The position numbers and the translations under genes were made by a program. This document shows positions 46,009 through 58,397 of a stretch of 64,000 nucleotides of DNA, one piece after another. The stretch's first letter is position 1. Each line of letters opens with the position of its first letter. The notes under the pieces are model-generated. The model was not told the DNA's origin. It saw only the letters and a list, made by a program, of their open reading frames with translations, and searched no databases. This stretch comes from Thuidium tamariscinum (lineage: Eukaryota > Streptophyta > Bryopsida > Hypnales > Thuidiaceae): assembly GCA_947034885.2 (NCBI GenBank), contig OX344751.2, positions 45,103,082 to 45,167,081 on the forward strand, in the 5' to 3' direction.

Positions 46009-48229
46009 ATGGAAACCTCGAGCTATGCCGCCGCCCTTAAGCATGATGTGTGCACCCCTGATCTGGCTAGTAAGCCGACGCCCTCACGACCTCAAGGAGC
46101 CGTTCGATGAGTCGTTGCTGCAGATCTCACCCGCTCAGCTGCGGAAGGACCTTACTCTCTCACAAAGGACTGCACGGAGAATCTCCCCGATGGCATCTCC
46201 AAGAACCCAAGCGGAATACTTGTCCGAGATTGCGTCACTATTCCCGCCTCAGATCTAGACATGGTGGCTCTCCGGAAAGAAGCGGCCTATCTCAAACAAC
46301 ACGTCATCATCACCAGGTTCTCAACCCCACTCTCCATTACAGTTCGTCATGATCTCTGGATACGTGAACTTGAAGATAAGATCTGTGCTAGAATAGCTCT
46401 GCACAGAGATGCAGGGGGAGGTTTTTATTTTATAAAACTCGACACTGTTGAACTAGTAAGACAGGTACTGGCTCTGTCCCCATGTAGACTCACAGTGGGT
46501 ACGGCCATCTTTCAACGCTGGCACCCAGCGTTTAACCCCTGTCAACCTTCTGGACTTGTCACCCCTAGTTGGATCGTACTTAAGAACCTCCCGCTGGAGT
46601 TTCACCATCACGCTGCTAAGACCATCGCCAGTGTGGTCGGCACCATCTTGGAGGAAGATCGTAGTGACACGGTCAAAGCTGATCCCCGTTTTTGTGTCGC
46701 CATCGACCCCACGAGTGGTTACGTCTCCAAGATCTCGGTAGCAAATGTGGCAGGCCACTTCTCCGAAGTCATCGTCGAGTATGAGATTCCAGATACGAGG
46801 TGCTACCGCTGCCCAGGAGCCACTCACGATGAAGCAGACTGCCCCAGTCGAGGTATATTGAGACCACCTCACATTTCCTCTCGCAGAGACCCAAATGGAG
46901 GCTCTCAATCTAAACCCTCTGGAGTTCAACATCAGAGGAACCCTCGAGGTGCTCACCACCGCTCTGCTCAACCAGCCATCGCCAGATCTTCACCAGCCAA
47001 CCACCACCAAATCGACAACGAAGGCTTTCAGCTAGTCGACAGGAGATCCCACAAGCCTCGACTCAAGACCCCTCGTCCACGCAAACGAAGATCTGAAGCA
47101 CCCCAATTTTCGGATGCCATTTCTTCAGACTCCGGTCCGACAGCAATGGATATCGAACTACCCGGCGACCTTCGAGCTCCCCCAGGTGCTTCCCCTCAAC
47201 CCCAAGTTCAATCAGTTTCCGTCAACTCGGATCTCTCCGACTTCCCAAGGCAACTATCCCAGACCCCGACGGTTTCCCTTCCCTCACATCCCTCCCCTCC
47301 TCTGTCTTCTTACACTAAGGTTCATGAAATCCTGCCTCAGCCTCCTCCCTTACTTCCATCGGACAACCCTGTACACATCTCCGATGTTACAGACCCACCA
47401 CCCCAGATGAGGATGTCGACATGAATCTTGAAGCTGAGATTGCACATTATATGCAACACCTCGCAGAAGAACAGAAAACCGAGCTCTCACTGCAAATCAG
47501 CTCGATCGATCCTGCTTCAAATGCCCCGCAACCATCATGTTCTCATGATACTACTGAGACGAGACTAACCCCTCGTCCCCCCCCAAAAAAACCATACAGT
47601 TAGAGCTTGCTAACATCACCCTTGCCCTCCTTGGTATCCAAGTCCCGAACAGCAATGGCGAAGTTCGTCCCCCCCCAGGCATCGTCGATCCTCCCCCCAA
47701 AACTTTAGATAATTCAGGTACCCTCGATGACGACCCCTACGAAGACGCTCAAAGCTCTCAATCCTCCCCCATGCGCCCGGAGGCCCACAGCCCCATGCGG
47801 ATCCCATCAACCTCTCTTCAACCCAGGGCTATCTCCTTCATCCCCATTTCGCAAGATGCAAGGCCGAAGATCCTTGAGACTTATTCTCAAAACCATTGAC
47901 CACCTCCGCCAATCAACCGTGCCGAAGAACGTGACAACGCAAGAGCCTATCGTGCTCTCTGCTCTCTCACTGCAGATCGGAGTCAGCCTCAGGACGCCTC
48001 CCCCCCTTCATCTTCACCGAATGTCACGGCAAGCCCATCCACCCCTGCCGCTGAGCTTACCTCATCAGTTCGCAACGCCAAAGCAACGGCCAGAATTCTT
48101 GCTTCAAACGCAGCTTCCCCTCCAACAATCCCTGCTCCTGACGGATTCAATAGTTGGGGATACAGATCTTCTCATCCGCAATTCAGCGACGGGGCTTCCG
48201 CTCTAAGGTCCTCCCAACCCCATCTTTGA
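46009..48229 (+). pseudogene. LINE ORF1 (RNA-binding, DUF4283-like with CCHC knuckle), broken
   Basis: The frame starts METSSYAAALKHD, typical of plant L1 ORF1. A TGA at 46108-46110 interrupts it, then it is open to 47424. A DUF4283-like domain spans about 46270-46790 (VIITRF, WIVLKNLPLEF). It is followed by a CCHC zinc knuckle, CYRCPGATHDEADC (C-x2-C-x4-H-x4-C), and then a long Pro/Ser-rich tail. Two frame changes, near 47395-47420 and in the C/A runs near 47577-47600, move the tail to other frames; each fits a single-base loss. A further TGA lies at 47897-47899. The tail ends two bases before the ORF2 ATG. ORF1 proteins coat the element RNA in the ribonucleoprotein particle. Confidence 0.85.
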
Positions 48230-48231
48230 TT

Positions 48232-51200
48232 ATGATTTTACAACTTATGTCATTGAATGTCAGGGGGCTTAATGATAAAGCTTCCATTCCTTTGCTTCAC
48301 AATTATCTTCTCTCCCTCCCCCACATTGACGTTTTTCTCCTTCAAGAACACAAGCTTCGCAACCAAGAATCTGAAAACTTGGGAAAACAATTGTGGCGCC
48401 AAGCCACCTCATGGTCAGCTGCTGCTAGTGCCGGCTACAACAACGGAGCTCTTGACCCTGGTGCAGGACGCGATGGGCTCATCACACTAATTTCCCCCAA
48501 ATTTGCTAGCCTAGTTAAACAAACTGGTGTTATCATGGGGAACAGAGCTCAATGGACAATCTTTACAGGTATCCCGGGCGGAGACGTTGGCATCGTCAAC
48601 ATATATGCCCCAAATGATTCTCCATCTCGATGCCAACTTTGGGAGCGCTTGATACAAGATCTCCCCCCCGCCTGTCGATGGATACTCGTTGGTGATTTTA
48701 ATATGGTCGAGTCTCGTAGCGATAAGACGAATCCTTGTGGCCACATGTTACCAGCTCAAGAACGTGGCCTTTTTACTAGCCTCAAACGCCATCTTCATAT
48801 TGATGACCATCCAAGATCAACTGGAAGCTTGCCGTTTTCCTGGGACAATATGAGGAATAACGGTCAACGTATATTAGCTAGACTTGACCGTGTGTACCTG
48901 TTCAGGAATGGATCAGGGCTAGCACAACGCAGACTTCTCGATTACACAATTAGGGGAGATTGCGGATGGTCTGACCACTCCCCCGTCACTGCCAGCATCG
49001 AATTTGCCTCCACACCCTTACGGACTTGCAGATGGAAGATGAATGGTAGCCGCCTTGAAGAAGCAAGACCGATCATTGAACAAGCTTGGCGCAAGTCGGC
49101 GTCGAATTCTTCATTTTTCAAAAAAATGAAGGCTGTCTCTCGCGCCTACAAAGCTTTCTGCCGCCGAAGGTCCCAAGAAGCTCGAGGCGAAGAAACGGAA
49201 GCCCGCAGTCAACATGGTCTTGCCACCTCCGCATTGCAATCTGACCCATGCAATCCTGACCTTTAGATCCAGCATGGAAAGGCTAGATTTCGACTTCAAG
49301 AAGTCGAGACTCGCAAAGTCAACGGCCTGCGAGTTAGAGCTCGCATTCGATGGAAATTAACGGGCGACATGGTCACCGCCGAATTTTTTAAAGCCATCCG
49401 AGAAAAGTCTTCATCTGGAGCGATTTCTCAACTCCGACGTGCTGACGGTTCACTCACCGAGGATCATGCGGGCTTGAGTTCCGCTTGCGTAGACTTCTTC
49501 CGACAACTTTACGACTCGACCCCCGCGTCCTCGAATCAGATCGATGCCATCGAAGAATTCGCCGGACTCCTCTCCGATAATCTCTCGCTCGATGCAAAAG
49601 AAGCCTTGGAGAAACCAATCACCGAGTCAGAACTTCATAAAGCTGTATTAGCGATGGCCCCACACAAAAGTCCTGGCCCCGACGGTTTCATAACTGAGTT
49701 CTACAAAACTTACTGGTACCTCATTGGCAGCGATTTTACTTCAATGATCCATCAGTCCATTCTCAAAGGCGCTCTCCCCAAAGGCATGAACCGAGGCATC
49801 ATAGCATTATTACACAAAGGGGGGCCGCGTGAAGAACTCGGAAATTGGCGGCCCATAAGCCTACTTAACGTAGCTTACAAGGTCCTGGCCAAGTCTCTGC
49901 ACCGTAGAATCCAACCTCTGCTGGCGGAGATGATCAGCCCTGATCAAACCGCATTCATCCCCACCAAGTATATTCTGGACAACATTCTTTTATTACATGA
50001 ATCGATTGCTTGGGCCAGGGAATCTCATCAAAGTACGATTCTATTGAAGTTGGATTTCAAGAAAGCTTTCGATTCGGTTCATCTGCCCTTCTTATTTCGC
50101 ATTATGGAATCCTTGGGTATCCCGTCTAGCTTCATCCATCTCGTGAAACTTCTCTTCCAAGATGCGGAAGCTATGGTTAGCATCAACGGCGTAGACTCGG
50201 ATCCTTTCCCTGTTCGTCGCGGGGTGCGCCAGGGCTACCCCTTGGATCCGTATCTATTTTTATTTGTGGGAGAGGCGTTAAATGCAGCGACCAAAAAGCT
50301 ATTGAAGGACAGGGAGCTTGAAGGCATCGCTCTTCCAGAGGATTCAGGAGAACAGATAATAAGCCAATACGCCGATGATGTAAATTTCACCCTGCAAGGT
50401 GAGGAACATATCTTCCGACGGCTTTGTCTTCTCATCGATAGATACGGTGTTGCCTCAGGATTGCTAATTAACTGGCCTAAAAGCCTTGCTTACTGGCTCT
50501 CCCTAGAACCGGCTCCTGACTGGCTTGATTCTATTGAATGCCCATGGGCCATCGAACATCAACTCTCCAAACTTTTAGGCTCTCCCTTTGGAATTGATCT
50601 GCACATTCCAGACGTTGATGAATTCCTAGCTTCAAAAATCCGCAAGAAACTTACTTATTGGACCAGCATTCACCTCTCTTTAGCTGGCAGAGCCATCATT
50701 GTTAATTCCGTGCTCCTGAGTACTCTTTGGTACTTTATTTGCATCTGGGGAGGCTCTCTCAATATCATCCATAAAATCAGGGCTTCACTTCGCGATTTTC
50801 TGTGGACTGGCTCTTCCCATCGAAGCAGAGCCCATGTAAGTTGGCATGACTGCTGCGCATCTAGATACATTGGCGGCCTCAATTTAATCGATCCTGAGGA
50901 GGCCTTACATGCCTTGGCTGTAAAATGGATCTTAAAGGCAATGCATCCGGGCTCGTCCAACCTCCAATATCTTTTAAGGTACAGAATCCTTCAAATTCGA
51001 CCTCAATCACGTGGCTCCTGGCCACCCATGCCTCAATGGGCCCTCCTGCACAAGTTTCAAGCCTCTCGGGGATCGCGTGCATGGGACAGGATTATTAAAG
51101 CTTGGAGGATGCTAGTCGTTCACACCTCAGCCACTCCTCCAAAGAACCGTGACGAAATCCTCACGTCACCTCTCTGGTGGACTTCACACTTTTTAGGAGG

Positions 51201-52497
51201 AGCTCATGGATTCTCGGCAAGCAAGGCAGCGCAACTCATGGCTAAAGGTATGTGGCAATTTCAGCATATCTGGAATGCGGAGCTATTTAATTTCATGCCT
51301 TGGTTTCAGGCCAGAGACAAATACGGTCTACTTCCGTCCGAAGCCCCAGCCTATGACCGCCTTGTGAAATCGACCCCCCAGTTGTGGCTTTTTCTTTTGA
51401 CGGACAATTATTATGTAACCTGGGCCAAGGAATTTGTGGGCGTTTTTGACCGAGAGGATGATATCTTTCCGTCAGTCATATTCCCCACCTCAGCTCATTT
51501 CAAGCCTAGACTTGGTCCAGGCCCTTGTGTCATCGAACTCCCTCCTGTTCATCCCAGCTTCACAGTGGGCGTCAACTCTTCGATCCTTCATGCTAGGCCT
51601 CCTTTGCACGCAGCTGAAGGCCAAATCCTTACAGGTTGGCTTAAACGAGTCCGAACTATTCCAACAAAAAACGGCCCCATGCTTTTTGTAGGTATCGTCT
51701 CTGAGCTTGCTTTCGACCCCAACCACTGGTCATGGAAGGACTCTTATTCTTTACACGATTACATGCCCAAGCTTGGGAGATCCCTTCTCACCAATCGCTC
51801 CTCGCTATCTCGGCCCATCTCAGAGAAGTGGCATGGCCTAGTTGGCCACAGCTTTCGGCCTAACTGGGGAGAAGTGTGGAACAGGGACCGCCCACAAAAG
51901 GAAGCTGGCTTTCTGTGGTCCGTTTACCACTACGCAGTTGCCGTTCATTGCTGGAGAAAACAGATGTCCCCCAATATTCCTACCACCTGCAACAGTTGTC
52001 AAGCTGGCATCGATGAAACGATCCTGCATCGCTTCCACCACTACGAAAAAACCAAGTATGTTTGGGATTTCGCTTTGTCTGTTCTTTACAGAGCTTTGGA
52101 GATCCCCTCCACCCATGGCGCATGGCCTAGCCTCACTTGGCAGCAGTGTGTTCTAGGCTCACGCTTGCCGCGCCAGCTGCGAAAAGGCTCAAAGATGTGG
52201 TCCCTCCTCCGTGGCTCAGTTATTTGGATCTCCTGGCTCGACAGGAACGCCATCTGCTTCAACAACTCGGCCTGGCCCACACAAAAGCTCGAACTTGTGC
52301 TCTGGGAATCCTTCCTCGATCATGCCCGTGCTGCGTGGCTCAAAGCTACCAATCTTTGTGCTCTCTACCCGGATAAAGCTAGGCGCTTCATTCGCAGATT
52401 CGACAGTATCTGGTTGCAAACCAAATTCTTCGGTTCTAGGATCACCAGGCAGATTTCATGGAACCTTGAGCACCCTAAGATGGGTGCCTTTGTTTGA
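48232..52497 (+). pseudogene. LINE ORF2 (endonuclease-reverse transcriptase), one amber stop
   Basis: About 1420 codons with a single in-frame TAG at 49264-49266. The N-terminal APE-type endonuclease keeps its motifs: MSLNVRGLND, LLQEHKL, GDFNMVES, LDRVY and SDHSPV. The reverse transcriptase has SPGPDGF, NWRPISLLN, LDFKKAFDSV, RQGYPLDPYLF and the catalytic YADD (50368-50379). A C-terminal zf-RVT-like region starts CNSCQ, but the last expected Cys of the family pattern appears to be Tyr (HHYEKT). RQGYPLDP differs from the common RQGCPL.P. The function is target-primed reverse transcription at a nicked chromosomal site. The amber lies between the endonuclease and RT domains, so it would leave only the endonuclease as one translated piece. 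Confidence 0.9.
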
Positions 52498-53123
52498 TCG
52501 GGCTTGGATTTTGTTCCTGGCTCTCATCTCTGTTTCTTTTGCTTGATTTCTTAGTTGCTTTCAAAAAATTTAAAAATCTAAACATCCTCGCCGGGGACCT
52601 GCTTCCCTGGTCTCATTTGTACCGTTTCCTTTTATCAATGGAAATTGTCCGTTTGGTTCAAAAAAAAAAAAAAAAATTTCAATTCCATGAATAAAATGTT
52701 CACAATTTAGTATTTTGGCTCATTTTTTACTTCTTTCTACTTACTTATTTTTTCCTATATGCTGTACAATTCCAAATGGTTTGAATTTTTTTGAGAATGT
52801 AGCCTACTTGCATTGAAGTATGAATTCAAAGAGTAATCACCATTTTGATTTTTTTTTCACATAAATGTGACCTTGTGAAGTGCACCTGCCCGGATTTTTG
52901 CATGGATAAAAAAACAATTTTTGTCAATTCAAATGCTTATATCTTGCAATCTACACGGTGGAAATTTCTGAAATTTTTTCCACATGTTTACAAACCATCT
53001 TACTACAAGATCCTACGGTTATATGAGTCAAAAATGTGTTTTAAAAAAAATTGCACTTGTATTAGAAATGGTAGTTTTGGAGCATTTTTGGTGAAAACAT
53101 AGTCAAAAACCTTTAGGGGTTAA

Positions 53124-53320
53124 CCCAAGTTGTTTCATATTTTTAGGAGCTTTGTGGAATTAGTTATCAAATTTTGAAGTTGAAAGGGCATAGGGTTCTA
53201 AAATGGTGCCCTAGCCAAAATGTACATTACTAAAGGCTATGAAAAAGCAACATGTACAAATATTGTACATTTCAGGTAGGGCACCATTTTAAAACCCACT
53301 CCATTTAAGAGCCTTCTACC
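53124..53320 (+). repeat. Dispersed repeat, copy 3 (GTACA-rich end)
   Basis: Same block order as 1699-1840 and inverted 21430-21605. Here the internal 'ggtgccct' and 'agggcacc' and the paired TGTAC motifs can form a short inverted structure (about 53204-53292). It fills exactly the gap between two TTAA elements. Confidence 0.6.
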
Positions 53321-54291
53321 TTAACCCTAGAAGGCCCATGGACATTCTGGGTTCAAAAAAATTGTAGCTTCTGAAGTGCTATAAATCTAAATGTGACTAA
53401 GTAACACACATCTTAACCGTACAATCTTGTAGTGAGCATGTTGTAGGTGGCATGGGTCAAATTTGAAGTTATTTGACCACATAGATTGCAAGATTAAAAT
53501 GTTTTAGTGTTGAAAAAGAATGCTGAAATTTTCCTAAAAACTCATTTAGAGGTGAAATTTGACTTCTAAACCTAAGCAAATGAAAAAAATTTAAACTACA
53601 AAGTGATTCAAAATCAGCATACAAACACATTAGTGAAAAAAATATCATTCAATTGACTCAATGCGTTTGCAAAATGGCTTGCAAATGTCAAAAAATAGGT
53701 AAGAAAAGTTGCAAAAAACACATCTAGGGCTGAACCTCCTTCTACTAGAATGCACCTCAGTCATTGAGAACTTTTTGGATTGATGTAAAATTTTAGTGAC
53801 ACAAACTAGACTAATATACTCAACTTTTCCAAATTTTCTTTTATTGAAATTGGACACTATATGAAGCAGATACAAGCCGCCAAAGTTCACTGAAGTTGCA
53901 AAATGGCGGGATTTTGAATTTTGAATTGCTCCCAAACAATCTAAACAACTTGGATTGACTTGAAAATTTCACCACAATAACTAGACCTCAAGGGCAGTAG
54001 AACCCAACAAATTTTATTTAAATCAAACATTGGATGAAGGAGATACAAGCCCCCGAAGTTGCAGCCATGAAGTGCACTTTGGTGAATCACATTGAACCTT
54101 TGTGAACTTCGATTGGCTTCTTCACAATCATCACCTTTTAGATTGATCTGAAAATTTTACCACACAAACTAGAATAATAGGCGCAAATTTCCCAACAAGT
54201 TTCGTTGAATTTGGACCTTGGATGCAAAAGTTACAGCACTTTGAATTCTATGAGAGGCCACTTTTTGGCCCCTTGTGCGGTCTAGGGTTAA
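53321..54291. mobile_element. TTAA-flanked TIR element (about 970 bp)
   Basis: TTAA (53321-53324), then CCCTAGAAGGCCCA; the right end is GCGGTCTAGGG, then TTAA (54288-54291). It is collinear with 24245-25224 over its length. The terminal inversion is limited to CCCTAGA. Non-coding. Confidence 0.75.
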
Positions 54292-54336
54292 TGTAGACAA
54301 GTTGGAACAACTATTCGCTAAGTTAGTGCACTATGC

Positions 54337-55342
54337 TTAACCCCAAAATGACCCTGCAACTTCCTGAACTGAGGACCCCTGCTAGAGAGGTCAACAAATT
54401 TGTTTTAAAAAAAATTAATGAAAGTGAATCTAGTCAGATGTAACCGTACAAATCAAAAGTATGCTCTACAAGGGTCACACAAAAAAAATTTGGAACCTAA
54501 ACGACTCATCAAGATGAATCAGATTCTCGAGGCATCGAAGGTAAGTGGTTGCCGAATTACGCATTTTTTTGTCCCTCCAGGTGCTTCAACAAGTGTTGCA
54601 CGATGAATACGTCATTTTTTGAGGTGCTGTTTTTTTGGTAGCAAAGAAGAGAAGATGCACATGATCGTTGCCCCCAAAAATATGCAATAGGGATGACACA
54701 TGCTCAGTGGAGGATCACCAAACAATGGGGTGTCTAACAGGCCCACTTCACGAATGTAGATTCCTTTTTTTAATGAAAAATGTTCTTTCTCGACAAAGGA
54801 TGATCCCTACGGTGGAAATGACACACAAAAACTTATAAAACTCGAGAATTTTGTTTCACGAGAATCAGACGATGCATTTGAGAAAAAATCCATTTTGCCA
54901 TACAACCTGTGCGCCACCCAAAGAACAGATGGGTTCTGAGCGCGGGAATTCGCAGTGGCAGAAAAATTTCTCACGGGTCCTGTGACATGGCCCACTTGAG
55001 AAGGACATGGTGAGTGCATGCCAAGATCCTCACCGTCTCTCCCACCCCTGCGTGAAGATCACAAGCAAGACTTTCTCCGGGTGGAGGCCTTGTCACCCAA
55101 GTCCATAATCTATGCTAGCACCTACTTTCATGCTGCCGAACTGGGGGGTCTACTTGCATTATACACTTTAAAAAATTCAGGCCATATCAGAATTGAAATC
55201 GGAAAATCACAACCTTCAGGAAACTTTTCGCTCTCCAATATCATAGTTAACCATTTTATGAAATATCACACTGATTTCCCACTATTCAACTTTGAAAATT
55301 ATGCGAGGACAGATTATGTCCCCGAGGACATTTTGGGGTTAA
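54337..55342. mobile_element. TTAA-flanked TIR element sharing a TTAA with its neighbour
   Basis: TTAA (54337-54340), then CCCCAAAATGACCCTG; the right end is GAGGACATTTTGGGG, then TTAA (55339-55342). The inverted ends match over CCCCAAAATG. The interior (about 54620-55300) is less AT-rich than other members and contains open frames 55018-55368 and, antisense, 54807-55019. These have no recognisable family, so captured host sequence is possible. Confidence 0.7.
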
Positions 55343-56286
55343 CCTCTAAATGCCCAAGGCCATTTTAAAGCTTCTAAGAAATTGCTCTAAAGTGAACAAA
55401 AAGTCAACATTTTGACAAGCCATATCATTTTTATAAATTTGAACTATACAAATTCAAACTAGACATGTTAGAAATCACTTAGGAAAAGAAAACTTTGCAA
55501 TATCACATATGGGATTGAAAGATTATAATGTTTGATTAGGAGGACGTTAAATTTTCAAAAGTGAGTCGAAGGCTTTCAATCCCTTTTCACATGTGAAATC
55601 TAGAAAATTGGTCACCAAAACAATGTGAGGTTAAAGGGCCTAACATGCATAACCCCAATAAATTTATGGCGTCTCAAAATTTATTCTACAACTTTTTTAA
55701 ATGAATTTCTAATGTGTTTTTTCCTCCAAAATCTAGTGTATTTAAGGCTTATTTCCTAAAGCCCTCAACATTGAAAGTCGAGATTGCAATCGATATCCTT
55801 GATTGAAATCTAAAATAGAAAAATCATAATCAATCATTTTCAAAATTGGATTTTTGATGTAAAAATCAGACTTCAAAAAGAACTTTTTAGAAATAAAACT
55901 ACTAAAAGTAGAAACTTGATTAGGTTATACTTAGTTACCTAGTATAACCTAGTTACTAATAGCCAACTCCACTTGAAAAATGAGTCCAAAGAGTTACAAT
56001 CATTTTGGACATTTTTTCATACAAATATGGTCTTCTGAAGTGCAACTGCCCGTATTTCCGCAGTGGTAAAAAAATGATTTTTGTCACTTCAAACACTAAT
56101 ATCTTGCAATCTACATGGCGAAAGTTGCTGAAATTTTTTACACATCTTTTTTAACATGTTCTATAATATAGCCTACAGTTACTTTTGTCTAAAAATGTTT
56201 TTTTCTTAAAATTTGGTAGTTGTCTAAAAAATGACAATTTTGAAGCAGTTTTGGTGAAAACATAGTCAAAAACATTTAGAGGTTGA
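55339..56286. mobile_element. Chimeric TTAA-type element
   Basis: TTAA (55339-55342), then CCTCTAAATGCCCAAGGCC; the right end is CATTTAGAGG, then TTGA (56283-56286), probably a mutated TTAA. The 10-bp ends are perfectly inverted. The left two thirds resemble 43391-44035, and the right third (about 55960 on) resembles the right half of 32320-33252, so two subfamilies are joined in one element. Confidence 0.7.
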
Positions 56287-56534
56287 AGATCCAATGGTGA
56301 AAAAAATGTTATGTATTATTTTCAACTACTTGTCAAAGCTACACATTCACTTGTCAATAGTTCAAACAATTTTGATAAGTACATCTTGCTTTCACTTTGC
56401 AAGTTTTCTTCTCACTTACGTAGGCATTATCGATAGTCCCAATTTTTTAATATGTGCCCTTGATACTAGTCAAGTATGACATTGTACAATTACAAATCTT
56501 GACAAATGAATGAAATATGACTTATAGACCTTTT

Positions 56535-57442
56535 TTAATCTCTAAAGTCATATTGTTCTTAGTGGACAAATGGATCTTGGACAAGCTCCTACGGTTTTAG
56601 TACTAGTTGTGATTGTTTGAAATTTTCACAAAGATAGAAAAACTCAATTATATCTTTCCTAAAATATAATTTTTTTTCAATTGGTGCATGAAAGCTAAAG
56701 TTATGGTGCAAAAACGATAAATTTTAGTTTAGTGGACCAAAAAAACTCAAAATAACATACAACCAAAAATATTGAATTTTTTAAAATTTTGCATAGATTG
56801 TAGTTTTAGCTACATGGAAAGCTTTAATTTGTTCCGTTTTGATTTGTTGTGCACAAATTATGGACGTTTTTAGTTTTGAAACAATTAGAGCATCTTCTTG
56901 AAAAAATAACTTGGAGGATGCATTCTTGATGTCAACTTTTACAATTTTTCAAAAAAAAGTTTCACAACATTTAGATTTTTGTTAGAATAATCTCATTGTT
57001 GAAATTAGTGTGTTTCAATTCCATCTTAATTAGAACTATCAACAATTTTGTTTTCCCTTCAATCTTGAATCTTGTTTTGTTAATAAATTTTTAATGAGTG
57101 AATACTAAATGTATTTTTAAAAAATTTTCCTAAATTCTTCATCATCTTAAATTAGGAATTGAAAATAAATAAAGCAAAAACTTTAAGTTAAGAAGGTTCT
57201 AAGCCGAAAATGTTGTTGAGCAAGGTACAAATTTAGTTCCTTCACTTTATATGTAAGTATCTTGCAATCTACATGGTTGAAGTTTTTGAAATTTCTCCCA
57301 CACATTCTTACACCAATCTAGTACAAGATCCTATAGTTGGATATGAAAAAGTAGGATTTTAAAATTTTCTTTGCTCTTTGCTGTAGAAATGGAGTTTTGA
57401 GTGATTTTTGATGGAATAAAGGCCTCAGGGCTTCAAATGTTA
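56535..57442. mobile_element. Decayed TTAA element of the 933-bp type
   Basis: TTAA (56535-56538), then TCTCTAAAG; the right end is GCTTCAAATG, then TTAA (57439-57442). The ends are eroded, but the interior follows 32320-33252 block by block ('ggacaaatg', 'gacaagctcctac', 'cttgaaaaaataact'). Confidence 0.6.
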
Positions 57443-57549
57443 AGAGGGTAATGTTTTTCTCAATGTTGTGAGAATTTGCCAATTTCTAGTGCACAAATCT
57501 TTAGGGGCTAAACAAGATCTTAGGCAATCTAATATCTTGTTTAGTTTGA

Positions 57550-58295
57550 TTAATCCTTAAAAGATGGACCTATCACCACTAGTTTGAAGCTTCCTTGCAT
57601 GGCACTCAGTTTGTTACCATTTTCAAAGCAGATATGTCTAGAAAAAAAAAAAAAAAAAATTCAAAGATGAAAGTACATATATTCTATACTCCACAAAAAA
57701 TTTATATTTTTTTGAGGAAAATTGATTTTTATGTGAATTTTTGAAGAAAAAGTAAAGAAAAAAATCATATCAAATAGAAAATTATCTCAAAAAATCTGAA
57801 AATTTCACCATGTGTGTACATTATAGTCACAAACATCATGGTGGAAACTTGATTACCGTGTACTTCTATTAAAAAAAAAGGATGCAATGGACATTAAAAG
57901 TGCAGCCAAAGTTCAAAATGCAATAAAATATTCAATTTTATGAATTTTTTCAAAATTTCAATTGGAGCAGAAACTAGAGTGGAGGACCTTCATTTCATTA
58001 GTTGGGTTCAAACTCAAAAAATGTCATTTTCAAGGAGAAATTTCAGATTCAGTCAATTTCTCAAAATACACTGAAATGGCAAATTTTGCCATCCGTTTTC
58101 TCTAATTACTTCTCAACAACATGAAAACAAATAGTAGTTAGACTAAAAACTCAATTAAAGACTCTTCGTAACTCAACATGAAAGGTCATTTAAAAAAAAG
58201 TGGATGAAAAAAAATACTGTTCAGGTTTTCTTCTTCTGCCCCTATGAAGTCATCCAAATGCCAAAAAAATGGCGCCGGCGTCGCGTAGGGGTTAA
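57550..58295. mobile_element. TTAA-flanked TIR element, sibling of 13033-13767
   Basis: TTAA (57550-57553), then TCCTTAAAAGATGGACC; the right end is GCGTAGGGG, then TTAA (58292-58295). Strong collinearity with 13033-13767, including a 'tttcagattcagtcaatttc' block. 746 bp, non-coding. Confidence 0.8.
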
Positions 58296-58365
58296 GTAGG
58301 CATTAGGCATGAGAGGTGCAGGACTCAAGATTGAATGAAGAAGGGTTTTTGTTTTTTGTTTTTTT

Positions 58366-58397
58366 GTTTGTTTGTTTGTTTGTTTGTTTGTTTGTTT
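58366..58397. repeat. (GTTT)n microsatellite
   Basis: About eight uninterrupted GTTT units embedded in a longer G/T tract that starts near 58345. Confidence 0.9.

Larger units (their letters stand above)
45781..52689 (+). mobile_element. Full-length L1-clade LINE with 13-bp target duplication
   Basis: The target duplication TTTCAATTCCATG is exact at 45781-45793 and 52677-52689. Between them are a GC-rich 5' UTR (45794-46008), ORF1 (46009-48229), ORF2 (48232-52497), a 3' UTR of about 160 bp and a run of 17 A (52660-52676). ORF order, a DUF4283/CCHC-type ORF1 and an APE-RT-zf ORF2 place it in the plant L1 group. The sequence is far more GC-rich than its surroundings. The exact duplication and unmutated tail indicate a recent insertion. 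Lesions in both ORFs suggest that this copy is no longer autonomous. Confidence 0.95.
45276..53123. mobile_element. TTAA-flanked TIR element split by a LINE
   Basis: The left part starts TTAA (45276-45279) and CCCCTAAAGCCC; the right part ends CCTTTAGGGG and TTAA (53120-53123). The two halves, 45276-45793 and 52690-53123, add to about 950 bp and are collinear with 32320-33252. The LINE lies exactly between them. Confidence 0.9.

Noticed and set aside
55018..55368. 116-codon open frame
   Set aside because: No family resemblance and its end runs into the next transposon's terminus; retained only as a note on captured sequence.
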